Positions 9,540-21,361 are shown, counted from the first letter of the stretch. The stretch: 64,000 bases of DNA from Halocafeteria seosinensis (GCA_001687465.1 LVLI01000536.1:1-64000); one strand, 5' to 3'. Notes: a model not told the origin generated them from the sequence alone. Made by a program: numbers and translations.

Positions 9540-10763
9540 CCGCGGGGTGTTGACTATAGCCCTCATTGAAGTCTGATTGGGTATAGTGTGATTATATCTC
9601 TACTACATTGTACGCAAATTTATATGTCGTACTGGCAAAAGCCCAGTTTGGCTATCGCACGGCCTCGTAAAATAGATATATGGGGCGCGAAAGTGCTCTT
9701 GGTCTATGGGTGTGCCTCCTTCCCTAGTTTGGTCTCGGCCGAGAGTTGCTTCACCCGAAAGTGATGTGCTGGCGACTTCTGTAAAGATAGGAAACCGGAG
9801 CTCGTCCCCTGCTCCATGGTTGCAGAAAGAGTGGCTTCGATCAATTTTGTAACTTAAATGGTTGTCTTATCTGTCGACGTTCGCTAACCTGGATCAAGTT
9901 TGGGCGGAATAGAGCTACATCTGTAGCGGCACCGTCACATTCGGATAGAGACCAATCCTGGTGGCTGCCGGCGAAGCCTTGATGGCCTTGACCAAGTTCT
10001 ATTTCAAGCAGAAAATTAATCTCAATTTTCACACTCAAAAAGAGGATCCGGATCTCAAGGTCTAACGTCTAATCGTGCAGCGAAGGAATTCTCAGTGCGG
10101 CATCACCAGCTCCAGCTCCACTTGTAGAACTGTACACTGTACAACGTTGTACTGGTTGGCTATTTGGACTCCTCACTTTTTGCTGGAATTAGGTGCAGAT
10201 AGCCGGAGGCAGCTACAATACTTAATACGTACTATAGTTTGCTCTAGCTGTGTCATGTAACGTACAACGGTAGTCGAAGAATCGATGCTTTCAATGACCA
10301 CATTTAACACTACCCCCACGTCATTCTCCCAATTCACAATCTATCTTGTGTATTTTTTATTTTATTTTTATTTTTACATCATTGACATCCCTTCCCTCAT
10401 CCTGGGTTATTTTTACCGCTGAGCGGCAATGGAAGCGGAGTGTGGGTCGTTGTGAAGCTGCGACTCTAAGGGAAGGGATACCCTTTCAAGGGTTATTTCG
10501 GATGTCCCTGGGGTCTCAGACTGTTCACGCAGTGTTGTTACTGTATGCCGCAAGTGATTAGCATTTTGGTCGTGCACGAAAACGCGTGAGGGAAGAAAAA
10601 CGTGGAAAGCAGTATGCCGACACCCTACCCCAGGGTGAGAAACCAGGCATATAACCCTAGAATCCCGATATTCAGAGTGTCAGGTCATTCCGGAGCCAAG
10701 TTTACTGTGTGGTTCCGAGAGTAAGACTCAAGCCAGTGCACATACCAGAAAGTGCAGGAAAGA
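9540..10763. other. Intergenic region, no gene seen
   Basis: About 1.2 kb with only short, unconvincing reading frames on both strands. It contains the GTAC palindrome at 10139-10152 and an A/T-rich tract at about 10350-10380. Confidence 0.5.
10139..10152. promoter_or_regulatory. 14-bp perfect palindrome GTACAACGTTGTAC
   Basis: Perfect palindrome, directly preceded by another TGTACACTG word. One of five intergenic inverted repeats in the window built on TTGTACAA/TGTACA; see also 14697, 20770, 22786 and 27209. Confidence 0.5.
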
Positions 10764-13700
10764 ATGGGGTCATTGAAACAAGAGAATAGTGGATCTTCCG
10801 GGAGTCAGAATTTTCGAACTTCGTCGAGGGAAGCGGTGTTGCTTCCGCAAGACGAAAGCAAGGCACGCGGGATAGCTGCCGATGCAGAGGGAGATGTGGG
10901 AAAATCTCTTAGGGGTGTTATGGAGGATAAGGTCACCGAAGTAAAAATTGTGGGAGCGCAGCTCGAAGGAACCGTGAGGACGAAGCGAAGAACGGTTGCG
11001 GCTTTATTTATTTTGCTTCAGACAAACAAGACGGTCAAGTACGTCGAAACCCTGGGGTCCGAAATGAGTCTTATCGCGCGTAAATTGCTGTGTACGCAGA
11101 GAAGTGACCGTGGAGAAGATTGACATTGATCAGCCATGGCTAGTTAAAGTTGTCGCATCATTCTTGAAAAGTAACAGTGTTGTTGAGGTCTTTCATTTGG
11201 AGGTAACGCATCAACAAAGACGTCTAACTAAATGCCCTAAACATTTATGGTGCGTTTTATCTTCGCAGGACGCGAACCTAGGTCCCGAGGGAGCGAATAT
11301 GCTAGGTCCGTCTTTGGCCAAGAACGAATCCATCAGAAGACTTTCACTGCGAGGGAATAGTATCGGAGACTCTGGAACGTCGAGTCTTATTGATGCTATG
11401 CTGAGCACAAAAACGGTCAAAGAACTTGACCTGGAAGACAACTTGTTGAGCGATGGAGGGTAAGCTTTCTTTCGTATGATAGTGTCCACTATAGTCGTTT
11501 GCATCTCTCTTGTGAAAAATGCAGCTTGACGCAGGTGGCGAAGCTACTTGAGAACCAATCTTTTATTACTAGGTTGTACTTGGGAGAAAACATGTTTACC
11601 TTTGATTCTAATAAATACTATGACTTCGTCGTCAACAAGATGTAAGACTCTGGAACTAAAGTGCATGAAAATTTGTTGGATAGTCCCCAAGCTCTTATTT
11701 CTCCAGGAATACGGTTGCGGAAACGTTCAGCAGAGCGTTATCAAGGAACAAGTCACTGAGTTTGCTTTCATTCTCAGGGAACCAAATGAAGTTAAAGTAT
11801 AGTATTGCTCCTATTCTAGATGCTCTCAAACTTCATCCCCACCTCCGAACTCTGGACCTCTCCCGTGAGTTCCGTCTGTGTCAAACACTGGAACATCGCA
11901 GAACCTCAGCTAGTACTATTCTTAATAATGCAGTTTCGTGTCTCAGTAACCGGCTGATACTCGGTCTGGCAGAATACTGCATTGCGGTAAAGGGACAGAA
12001 CAAAAAACTGAACCTTACAGGCGCAAACGTTAAAGGTATGGGGACTTTGTATGTGGACACACGTTTAACCGTCTTCTATATTCTACCGCGTACAGGTAAA
12101 CTTGTAGGAGAAGTAAGCGCATTTCGAATGGTGAAACATGGCAACATTGTCTTAGGAGTCGACTATAGAGGAATACCAAACTCTGAAGAAATCAGGGCAC
12201 AAATAGCCCTTGTAGTACATCTCCTCAGTAGACGTAACAAACCTGTTTTTCCAAAGTCTAAACGCGAGGAGTTGGTCCTCCTAGATGGTCGGAAAATTAC
12301 CCTGTATATGGATGGTGGTGGCAGCATAGAGAAGGTCAGTAACATATTGCAGGAGCGTGCCTATACTTCCTCTGTTTAGTATGGTGCTTGCGTTGCAGGG
12401 CGAGGTCTTGTACAGTCACGGTGATACCTTCTCGTTCGTATCGACCGATGTCGCTAGGAACAACTTGCAGATTGAGGAGGATCACAATAAACCTCTCCCC
12501 TTGACAGTCAACAGGTTAAAGCTTCAGGGTAAGGGCCTCATTTACCTTTGTTGGAGCACCTTAATGCAAATGTACTGCATATGAACATTCCTCCAGGAAA
12601 ATACAAAATGCTCGTTGCTCCGGGTTGCTCGTCGTTGAAACTGTATGCTGTAAGCTCGGCACTTATGAACGTAATCGACTACTTTTTAGATTTGGTGGTA
12701 AGAAGCTTTCATGATCCTCATTGTGCACCAATGTTCGCTGATACGTTCTATATATTGCGCTGTCTCAGGTTCTAGGGCAACTAGCGGCAACGGGGGATTG
12801 GGAAACCTTTTACTTTCTTGCTGCGGTGGTGGTCTTATCCGTCTTCTACGTTTCCTATTCGTTGTTCACTGACGGCCGGTTACTCGCAAGTGTATTGCAT
12901 CCGTTGTCTCTGGCAATTGTCATGGATGCCTTCAATTTTGTCGTTCGGGGTGAAGTACGTTCCTACTTCGAGTCGATTTCAAAGGACTTGTCATTTCTAT
13001 TCCCGGTTCTCCTGCCGCAGGTCCCCTCGGCGACAATTATGCTAGACACATCGCAGCCTATGCAAGGTCTGGCGGTAGGTGATCAACCAAACTATTGCTG
13101 CTTTCATTCGTTGTCATTGTCATTGTGTTTTATTGACGCTATTATCCAGTCCATCCAACGGCTAAAACTCACGGAAGCCCTACTTGAGGCTGCGCCTCAG
13201 GTCCTATTGCAATCTTTTTTAGCTCTTCAAGGGAACCCTGGAACAGTTCTCATTATCTCGATCTGCACATCGTTTCTGAGCATAGTAAGCATTGTGCGTG
13301 TGTGGCGCGGTGAAACTTAACCGTTTGGAAACTGAGTGTTATGCAGGTAGGCGCCGTAACGGAGAGTGACATGCAGAAGATAAGCGCTTGGTAAGTAGGA
13401 GTAGCACCTCCATGATCCCGACACTACTCGCGTTTTGAACACAGTTGTATGATGTTCACAGGAGCACGGGTGTTGATAAACCAGGAATCAGCGTAATTTC
13501 CTTCTCAGTTATATTGCTTGCTCTCTTCCGTTCACTGGAGGTCTTGGCGAACGTCGCAACAATATCACTAGCGATGAGAGCACTTCCGTTTAACATCGCG
13601 CTGTTCCTGGTGGTGACATTGGGATCAAAGCTGTTGTTGACTTTGGTACGTATTTTCGTAGTCCCTTATACGTTCGAGGACTGTTGACTCTGCCGCACCG

Positions 13701-14289
13701 CAGATTTACTGGCGATTTCACCTATCCCATTTCGGCGAAATTGTTTCGAGCGTTCTCATTTCTCCTGGTACGGAACGGATTACGTACGACTGGGTGAAAG
13801 GTACCCGAAGGTTACCCTTATGGTACTATATTGCCGTTCAAATGATATTTGATTTCGGCATCTTGATCGCACTTGCTCTGTTTCCTGAAAGTATTGCGTT
13901 GACTAAAATGTCATTTATTTATACGCTGGCATTGGGTAGGTGACTTGGACGAAGTATCCTGGTGAGTATCTCCCATAACAGTGTGGATTGACTTCACAGG
14001 TGTCGTTGGAGGCAAATATTTCATACTGATAGTGCTTTGGGGACTTCACAATTTTGCCGAAAACTGGTTGTACGACGACCGCCGTCATCTCTTTACGTTT
14101 GGAATCATTGCGAAGAAATATGTCCCCCGAACCACTCGAAGAGATACATGGAGCGACAACGCCAGCGCACATACGAGAGATCGACGTAGCTACTCTTCGC
14201 GAGCATCAAGGACAGAAGAAATGGCGAATCCACTGAGAGCATATGGCGCTTACAAGAACTCGAAAGCAAACCCGTCTTCCGTAGTATAA
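10764..14289 (+). CDS. Leucine-rich-repeat / XK-related (XKR) fusion membrane protein
   Basis: Fifteen exons close in frame to 876 residues: 10764-11038, 11100-11202, 11269-11459, 11525-11641, 11707-11864, 11910-12035, 12096-12334, 12399-12528, 12597-12697, 12769-13074, 13150-13284, 13347-13390, 13462-13645, 13704-13935 and 14000-14289. Introns are 45-75 nt in most cases. After a Ser-rich N-terminus, residues about 65-300 form ribonuclease-inhibitor/NLR-type LRRs (LSLRGNSIGDSG, LDLEDNLLSDGG, LNLTGANVKG). A middle segment (about 300-470) is unrecognised. From about 480 there are several membrane helices, and LTEALLEAAPQVLLQSFLAL matches the hallmark (ExAPQLxLQ) of the XK/XKR family, some animal members of which scramble phospholipids. 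The tail is basic and Ser-rich. The intron at 11865 is the least certain (45 nt; alternative donors exist). The XKR assignment rests on that motif plus topology. Confidence 0.8.
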
Positions 14290-15071
14290 GCGCTTTGTGC
14301 TGTTTCTGATGGGCGCTGCTTCCCTTAGAAATGCCCAAGGAAAGAGAGGAATCCTCTCTTCGGTGACCACTACATATGTGTGTCACATTGTCAGTAGCTC
14401 AGCATTGCCACCGACATTCACGAGATGGGGACAAGGGAAGGTACCTTTCCACGTCCAAGGAAAAAGGGGAAAATTTCTGCGGAACCAGCCATTGCACTTT
14501 AAGAAGAATGGCTAAATCCACTCGGGCGCTGCGGTTGTTTATCATTAATTAAACGCAAATTTCGTTTCGCTTCTAAATTTGTGACCTCTCGAAGCGGCGG
14601 TCCACATGTTAGCAGACGGACGCTAAAACGATTGATTCGAGTTGGTCTGCCTACTCTTCGCGGTTCTCCATGCGGCATTCTCTGTCTGTGCTACAATTGT
14701 ACCTGTACAAAGACTTTAAGACTTTGACGATTCTGGAGGAACAGGAATTGTTTCAGTTGTTTGCACTTTCGCCGTATGGCATGTGCCTGTTACAAAATAA
14801 TAATGGTTTTCGTACACAACACAGCTGACAATGCATAGTGATCGATCAATTCCACCGCACACTTCGCTCCCTATATCAGCTACAACGGACCACTATATGG
14901 TGTCCAATGGCAGATCTTGAGTCATTGTGGCCAGGATCGCAACTTCACAAATTGTTATTACGCGTTTATATGCAATTCCATGGAAGAACCGACCAGTGTC
15001 AGGGGTAAAATATCATATTCTTGTTATTGTGCATAGGGTAGCATGCACGTCTGCACGCTTGGAAAGACGAT
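14290..15071. other. Intergenic region, no gene seen
   Basis: About 780 bp between same-strand genes. It contains the inverted repeat TTGTAC-CT-GTACAA at 14697-14710. No supported exon. Confidence 0.5.
14697..14710. promoter_or_regulatory. GTAC-type inverted repeat TTGTACCTGTACAA
   Basis: Six-base arms TTGTAC/GTACAA around a two-base spacer, 360 bp upstream of the gene at 15072. Same motif class as 10139, 20770, 22786 and 27209. Confidence 0.4.
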
Positions 15072-16751
15072 ATGACCTGGGTCAGAGGGTGCGACCTCTT
15101 CGCGAGGAGACTCTTCCGGAAGTCTTTTCGTGTATACACTTCCATACAAGCTTGTCCACAGCGATGGTGCAGTCATGGGGCCGCTATTTCCAATGCGACG
15201 GCTACTTCCGGCGCCGAGGAGTCGGAGACTACAAGGCAGAGGTTCCTGGACATCTACCAGGATCCCCACATGCCCTCTCAGGACCCTTTAATGGCGTGGA
15301 TGCAGTATTTTTATCGTACACAGCACGTTCAATACGCGAACATAGCGTTCAGGAGGATGCTCGAGTTGTCCCACAGCGACAATGATCCCGGGAAGCTGTT
15401 TGCGGGGCGCAATCAGCTTCAAAACGTCGTGTTTTGGAGCCATGTGCTAACTTCCTGCAATACTTCAGAGCAGATCGAGAAGTTATACAATGACCTTAGG
15501 ATGACGTTGGCGGAAGCAGATCTCTCCGAGGACCGCACCATAGAATGCATGGAGGGCATGCTACGCATGCTCCACTTAGCATCGCGCCACAACCCCCAGG
15601 CTGGAGACATCCGGGAACGTCTACAGTCCATTTTCGACGATATAGCAGATAGAGTGCACCAATTAGGACTGACGGATGTTCATGTGACGGAAGATCTGGG
15701 TCTAGCTTTGGACGACAACAGTGACGGATCCGGGGCAGAAAGAGGTTTGGAAAGCGCTCGACGACGAGTGAACAGTGTATGGCCACAGGAACATGGTGCT
15801 CTAGGTAATGCTAGTAGCAGCGAGGGTATTAGTGTGCAATTTTGGCCTAATCCTGCTCTTCCGAATGCCGAGCAAGCATGGATGGATTCTGTGCTCTCTG
15901 AAGAAGTGCCATCGTGGGCCATGTCGACGTATCATTACTTTACGGCAAAAACTCTCCGCGAGCAAAAGTCTAGAGTAGATTCGGTAGGCAAAGGACAGTC
16001 CGTCTTCAACAGGAACCTAGCGAGTGCGAAAATAATTGTGGCTGAAGATATCGTAAATGCTTGGTGGAGCGATTTCTTTGGAAGTGGTAATCCTTCAGCT
16101 ATTTCAAGTATCACTGATGTTGCTTCGTTATGGACGGAATTTGATGAAGAGTACAGCTTACAGCACGTTTTAATGGCCGGTGATACGGAGAACTTACCGA
16201 CGGAAATTAGCGAAAATCCAGCTGCAGCATTAAAGTTTATGACTGCATCGTACGCATTTAGAACTCTTGCAACGTACTGCCAATATCATCCGGCTGTTTA
16301 CGAAGCTATCGAAGCGCAAATACTTCGCCTAGGCGATGTATACTCTCAGCATGTTTCTGAGGGCACCGAAACCAGTCAATTCTCTAGTGAACTGTCACGG
16401 CCGTTTCAGTTTCTCATGAAATACCGCCAGCTTTTTTTAGAACGAAGACTGGCGGGTCTACGTTGGTCCCACAACATTGTGAGAAGCGCCATACCAAACA
16501 ATATTCCTTCAGACTTGCAGGTTCCGCCTGAGTCCCTAGGACCTCTGTTGGAGCAATCAATAAAGTTTGCAGAACTTATGCAAGACACAGTTGGAGGAGA
16601 CAGAACCGCATTTACCCCAAGCTCTTTAGTGTCTCCCCCGAAGGGAGCAGATACGACAATTCCTCTGTCGGTTAGAGTGGCCACGGGAGTACCCCCAGTG
16701 ACGAGAAGCATCTTCGAGGGTAACACACAAAACACTTCGATACAGCTTTGA
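15072..16751 (+). CDS. Predicted mitochondrial protein of unknown function
   Basis: A single-exon 559-residue protein. The first 35-40 residues (MTWVRGCDLFARRLFRKSFR and following) are rich in Arg with no acidic residues, the profile of a mitochondrial presequence ending before CSHGAA. The rest is mostly helical (LYNDLRMTLAEADLSEDRT, FAGRNQLQNVVFWSHVL, IVVAEDIVNAWWSDFF-like segments), with short acidic linkers and no motif I can name. The helical-repeat look resembles divergent PPR or mitoribosome-associated proteins, and a clear PPR-like mitochondrial gene lies 7 kb away, but that is only suggestive. The upstream reading frame is closed, so the ATG at 15072 is the reasonable start. Confidence 0.7.
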   Translation: MTWVRGCDLFARRLFRKSFRVYTSIQACPQRWCSHGAAISNATATSGAEESETTRQRFLDIYQDPHMPSQDPLMAWMQYFYRTQHVQYANIAFRRMLELSHSDNDPGKLFAGRNQLQNVVFWSHVLTSCNTSEQIEKLYNDLRMTLAEADLSEDRTIECMEGMLRMLHLASRHNPQAGDIRERLQSIFDDIADRVHQLGLTDVHVTEDLGLALDDNSDGSGAERGLESARRRVNSVWPQEHGALGNASSSEGISVQFWPNPALPNAEQAWMDSVLSEEVPSWAMSTYHYFTAKTLREQKSRVDSVGKGQSVFNRNLASAKIIVAEDIVNAWWSDFFGSGNPSAISSITDVASLWTEFDEEYSLQHVLMAGDTENLPTEISENPAAALKFMTASYAFRTLATYCQYHPAVYEAIEAQILRLGDVYSQHVSEGTETSQFSSELSRPFQFLMKYRQLFLERRLAGLRWSHNIVRSAIPNNIPSDLQVPPESLGPLLEQSIKFAELMQDTVGGDRTAFTPSSLVSPPKGADTTIPLSVRVATGVPPVTRSIFEGNTQNTSIQL

Positions 16752-17137
16752 TAACAAAGGAGATCGGAATGGAGCATGTCCAGTAAACAGATAACAATAT
16801 ACTGTATAATGTTCACTCCTATCATAGTGTATCATTTCAGAACTCCAAAATATTCCAGAATATTCTGAGCTTTCAGAGGTGGACAACATGAGTATTCGTT
16901 TCATAAAACCACCTAATTCCATTTTTTCTTCCTCCAAAAGTTCCATCCTCGCCCAGTCGCCGCTACTTATTTTTCTCGGGGGAATGGTTGCGAACCGGTT
17001 GAAAGAGAAGTCTAAAGCATTCCACATCTAATAATCCAATCTATCGCTTTAACCACCAGAAAAAAGCGGCGCGCATGGCTCCCAAAATTGAGCCCTAGAT
17101 CACCCTGAGTCTGCCTATATGATTTTAACTTCTTAAA
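16752..17137. other. 3' flank and spacer
   Basis: A minus-strand frame (start 17027) crosses this stretch and runs into the 3' end of the preceding gene. I see nothing that supports it as a gene. Confidence 0.4.
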
Positions 17138-17790
17138 ACAGTTTCATTATATGGAGCAGAATCACTACACCCAAAAACACTGCAGATCCAATCAATATTT
17201 GCTCAGACGATCTGCAAACCACAATCCACAAGACAAAGTCGAATAAGGCTTCCACCAGAAAGGAAAACTTTGATAGAGCAACTATTCAATCGTTACGGGA
17301 AACCATCAAAATGTTGACGATTCCTGACAGGCTCAGAACCACAAAAGAGGTCAGGGTACTTCACGCCCCTACAGCTCCCCTCATCCAAAACCAAAAGGGT
17401 ATCCCCTTTTGGTCCCTCTTCAACTATACTCTTCCCTCGACAGACCACGTCTATTGGCATCTGATATTGCCCGCGAATTTTAGGAGCGAAAGCGGCTTAT
17501 CTTGTAACTTACAATCGGATTCCCTCACCAGGATCGGAATGATAATGGGACGGCATGTTTGTGTTTTCCAAGAGACCTCGGGAGTATTGCTCTCCTCCAC
17601 CAGATGAAGGCTTTCCTTTAGGACCATCACTGCAGAAAGGGAATATCCAAGACATTGTCAATCATATAGTACGGGAAAACCGGCTGCGTGCGCGTCCAAA
17701 TAGAGGTAAAAGGGAGTGCAAAGTCGGGCACTTACCCGCGCTGTCCTCCACGCCTCCGTGCTTTTCCAGCACTGCTGGGTGGAGTATTTG
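17138..17790 (+). CDS. Possible multi-exon gene, structure unresolved
   Basis: From an acceptor-like AAAACAG at about 17141 one plus frame stays open to 17607 (segments such as KTKSNKASTRKENFDRATIQ and ETIKMLTIPDRLRTTKE), with no ATG near its left end, as expected for an internal exon. A second frame, 17555-17790, begins MFVFSKRPREYCSPPPDEGF. Several GT/AG pairs between 17340 and 17550 could join them, including a GAG|GTCAGG donor at about 17349 and a CACCAG acceptor at about 17531. I cannot choose one chain or find the first exon. The codon texture of both frames looks coding. No family is recognised. Confidence 0.3.
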
Positions 17791-17963
17791 AGGTACTAGA
17801 CGGCATTTTCAGTTCCCAGAGCTATCTACCTCTCCCGAAACATTAAGACAGTACCCTCGATGAGACACAACGGAAGAAACCCTTTGTATACACATCTACA
17901 AGAACTGTTGGCTTTAGCACGTGAATAAAGCGATAATCTTTTCTGCGTCTCGGGTGGTGCCGA

Positions 17964-17975
17964 GCCATGGCACGG
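17964..17975. promoter_or_regulatory. GCCATGGCACGG element
   Basis: Right half of the palindrome CCGTGCCATGGCACGG that is complete at 51895-51910; also seen as CCCGTGCCATGGGC at 40051. Here a GTGCC word just upstream can pair with GGCAC. It lies about 200 bp before the transporter start codon. Confidence 0.45.
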
Positions 17976-17992
17976 ACTTCTCACCCCGACTC

Positions 17993-18009
17993 GCCGTGCC
18001 TGGCACGGC
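17993..18009. promoter_or_regulatory. Perfect inverted repeat GCCGTGCC-T-GGCACGGC
   Basis: Eight-base arms around a single T, sharing the GTGCC/GGCAC core of the neighbouring element. Likely a protein-binding site in the promoter of the gene at 18172. Confidence 0.5.
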
Positions 18010-18015
18010 CAACAT

Positions 18016-18041
18016 CCCGCCCCTTGATGAGAGGGGGCGGG
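18016..18041. promoter_or_regulatory. GC-rich hairpin / GC-box pair
   Basis: CCCGCCCC and GGGGCGGG form an eight-base stem around a short loop, 130-155 bp before the start codon at 18172. It can be read as two opposed GC boxes. Confidence 0.4.
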
Positions 18042-18171
18042 GCATGTACTACATATCCATTGTAGAGAGTTTAATTTGGCTTAATACGCATAATCTGCAC
18101 CATGAAAGAGTAGGAAATTTGTTAGTTTCTTAGATTCATTCGTTAGATAGTTTGACGCACAGAGAGAAAGA

Positions 18172-20150
18172 ATGTCGACCACTCCACCTGGGGACCAGCA
18201 GCTGGAGGAATTACCCGATGATGAGCACCATTCGAGCCATAATGAGCTGAATTTCACTGCGACAGCCGCGGCCGCGGCTGGGAGAAGTGTACTCGTGGAT
18301 GCCGAAAGTACAGGCGTGCAGTCTGCTCACAATGGAACGGAGCAAGAAGATGATAAAATGTCGTGGGCGAGTTGGGAGGATAATGATGGCAATACAAACT
18401 GGAGAGACCATGAAATGAAGAAATCTCGACCGAAACAGGGCATTTTCGATGATCAAGTTGCCGACGATTGGGAAGATGGTGACGCGAATTCGCGGGAACT
18501 TGGAACTAAAGATCACAGTAGGGAGGAATTCAACTTTGAGGATGAAGAAAGCGTTAGTTCCGGAGGAACGTTTGATCCCAATATAATCGACATCGAAAAC
18601 TTAGGGCAAGCTCCGCATAGCGACGAAGAAGATGAGAATGGATATCCCGAGGATATGGAGGGAATTCGACGTCCAAAAGTTGAGAATGAGGAGGAGAGAC
18701 TCCGTCGTGTGAAGCGAAAGCAAATGGAGATGGATGTAAACGGTGGTGATGTTAGGGGTCATGACCAAGACGTTTATGATGAAGACGAAGACGCTCCCAT
18801 TGCTGCGTCGAAAACGAAGAAGAAAAAGAAAAAACCCAAGAAGGACACACCGCGTAGTTCTCCAACCCGTGGCGAAGCAGCTGAGGCTGTAGAGGAACCT
18901 TCAGTTCCTGCAGATTATGACGAAGGAGGAGTCGATCACATTCCTCACCGTGAAGAGAAAACTGTGGGGCAAAGGTTATTAGGAATTGGCTTGATGGCGG
19001 CTTCAGCTTGTTTGTTTTCGGTTATGTCTTTTATCGTACACATTTCGGGTCACGGATTTCCTACGTTTGAAGTCGCATCGTTTAGGTTTTTGGTTCAAGC
19101 GGTCCTTGCGTTCCTACTGTTGGGTTACTACCGTGTACCATTTGCTGGGACGACAGGAAAGCATAAACTTATTTTCCTTCGCTGCTTTTTCGGAACACTA
19201 GGCATGACATGTGCCTTTTGGGCTTTCACTCACCTGCCTTTCTCGGACGCCACAGTTATCGTTTTTACGAATCCGGTTTTTACAGCTATCCTGGCTGCAT
19301 TAATTCTCAAAGAGAGATTCAGTTGGCTAGAGGCTTCTAGCACGTTTCTGTGTTTAATAGGCATCGTGTTTATTAGCCGGCCTTCGTTTCTTTTTGGGGA
19401 CGAAGCTTATAACCCTAAGACAGACGCCTACTCAACGAAGTCTTCGGAGACTTCTACACTTCAATTTGCAGGACTCGCGTTTACCGCCTCTAGGACGTTT
19501 GCTATTTGTATGGGCTTATTTGGAAGTATATCTGCTGCATTTGCGTATTTGACTATCCGTCGTCTGGGAGAGGTAAGCAAATCAGTGGTGTGGGAACACA
19601 CCTATCGAATGGATTTCAAACACTCTTTTGCGCTGGATCTTGCAGGAAAATACTCACATTTTGGTGGCGTGGTTCGGGCTTGTGGGGTTTCTAGTCTCTA
19701 CGTTATTGGGTGCTACAGGTCAAGAATGGAAATGGCCTACGTCTGCAGGGCAAATATTTACATTATTGTCCGTAGGTACGTTCACGCACAGACGTACAGA
19801 TGCCCTATATAAGGATGTTTCACATTGGGGACTCTACGCCCCTTTGCGATGCAGGTCTCTTGGGTTTCCTTGGTCAAATACTCATGAGCAAAGGGTTTCA
19901 GATCGAAAAGGCAGGCCCTGCAGCCACCATGCGGAATTTGGATATCGTTTTAGCGTTTATCTTTCAAACGGCGATTTTGAATCAACCTCCGAACCATTTC
20001 AGTATTGTTGGCGCTGTTCTAGTTACTCTTTGTGCTCTAGCAGTTGCCTATTCCAAAGCAAAAAAGCCGTCGAACTACATCCCATTAACAACGAGACTCG
20101 GACCTAATGACTATCGGGTGGCAGAGGGCAATCGAAACGATAATGTATGA
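18172..20150 (+). CDS. DMT-superfamily (EamA, SLC35G-like) transporter with long acidic N-terminus
   Basis: Exons 18172-19572, 19646-19775 and 19855-20150 close to 608 residues. Residues 1-260 are hydrophilic and strongly acidic, with a Lys-rich patch (KTKKKKKKPKK at about 218) that reads as a cytosolic disordered tail. From about 265 there are some ten membrane helices in two EamA halves. The first contains FEVASFRFLVQAVLAFLLLG and FLRCFFGTLGMTCAFWAF, then PFSDATVIVFTNPVFTAILA, LILKERFSWLEA and LIGIVFISRP, typical of the SLC35G1-type group. The second half ends QPPNHFSIVGAVLVTLCALAVAYSK. The transported solute cannot be inferred. The N-terminal extension is unusual for the family, whose members mostly begin close to the first helix. 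Confidence 0.88.
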
Positions 20151-21361
20151 ACATGAGAACCGTCGGCATGAGGTTCTTGTGGTTAAGCATCTGAGTCTCT
20201 CGTCGAATGAGACAGAAGCTTGTCCCTCTGAGCATGTCGAAGCGGCTGATACTTTTGGCTGGTTCTGCCAGTGAAATTCAGCTGATATTGGTCGTCGACT
20301 CATCGAGCTGGGCCGTAGATGACTTGGGGTCAGGCGTACAAGGACACTCGGTGTTGTCCCGATCAAGAACGACGCAACATCGGTTGCGGAGCTAGGAAGA
20401 ACGAGTTGACGATCCCTCTATTTCCGGCAGCAATGGTAAAACTTTAGCATTGTAGCGCTCTTCAAATTCATCCATGCCAGTTGCTACGGCTCTTGGGCGG
20501 CTTCAAACTTTTTGTCATCTTTTCTCGCCAATTGTGCTTGGCTGGCACCGGATGACCGAGAGGGTGACATCTAATCAGCAATGAAACTACCTCATCGTGG
20601 TATCATTTTTGTTTCGATTGCGTTTGACAGCTCCAATACAGTATGTGAGCACGATATCGCTTCGTGTCTGCCACGAGTTGTACTAATCTCGGATGGCTTT
20701 ACAGCTGGTTTTCAATAACTTGGTGGGATAGTGTTGTTGTATAGGTGGGTGTCAATACTACGTACAGTATACAGTATATGTACTGTAAAACAGGCACCAG
20801 CTGCTACCTAAGTGTAGTGGCTAACATCCAGCTGCCGGTGGGCCATCAGTCACATCTTCGTCGTTTATACTGTAATAAGTCAGTACTTAATCCATGTCTC
20901 CTACACTCAACTCTTTGTTCTACTGTTGTTGGACACGGCTCTGTCCAACAGTGACTGCCACTGCTTTCATATCTGCGACAAATTGTTACAGTCACTTGTA
21001 GTGACACTTTGCTGAAAAACACTCAGGTTCTACCGTTGTAAAGAAAGGACTTGGTTTTAATGTTACTGGTGAGAAATTGAAAAAAAAGAAAGTGAAAACG
21101 ACCACCTGGCTTCCGTCTACGTTAATGTGGGGCGCGGAATGTTCTACTCGAAGCTTCTGTCATTCCGCGGCGGGTTAGTACATGCAGAGGTTTTTTTTTT
21201 GGATTGGATGGCCAAATGTTCCCCCCCTTTGTACCAAGCAATCTTTTCGCACACATTGCCGCGATGCTGATAGAATGCACATCTTTGAGGGCTTGTATGA
21301 CTGTACTGCACGTAAACAGGACAGGATACCCGTACAGTAGTTGATTAGGGAGAAGAGAAGC
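20151..21361. other. Intergenic region, no gene seen
   Basis: About 1.2 kb holding the inverted repeat at 20770-20787 and a purine-rich tract at about 21085. Short frames on both strands show no family resemblance. Confidence 0.5.
20770..20787. promoter_or_regulatory. Inverted repeat TACAGTA-N4-TACTGTA
   Basis: Seven-base arms; a CGTACAGTA word overlaps on the left. Related to the GTAC motif class, about 575 bp before the RPN12 start. Confidence 0.35.

Noticed and set aside
11077-11098. A 22-nt intron (GTAAATTG...CAGAG) in the LRR-XKR gene
   Set aside because: The upstream donor GTACGT at 11039 gives a normal 61-nt intron and a better leucine-rich repeat (NKTVKEVTVEKI), so the ultra-short intron is unnecessary.
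16626-17027. Minus-strand frame of 133 residues
   Set aside because: Half of it is antisense to the 3' end of the gene at 15072 and no motif or conserved pattern is visible, although the first 60 residues look moderately coding-like.
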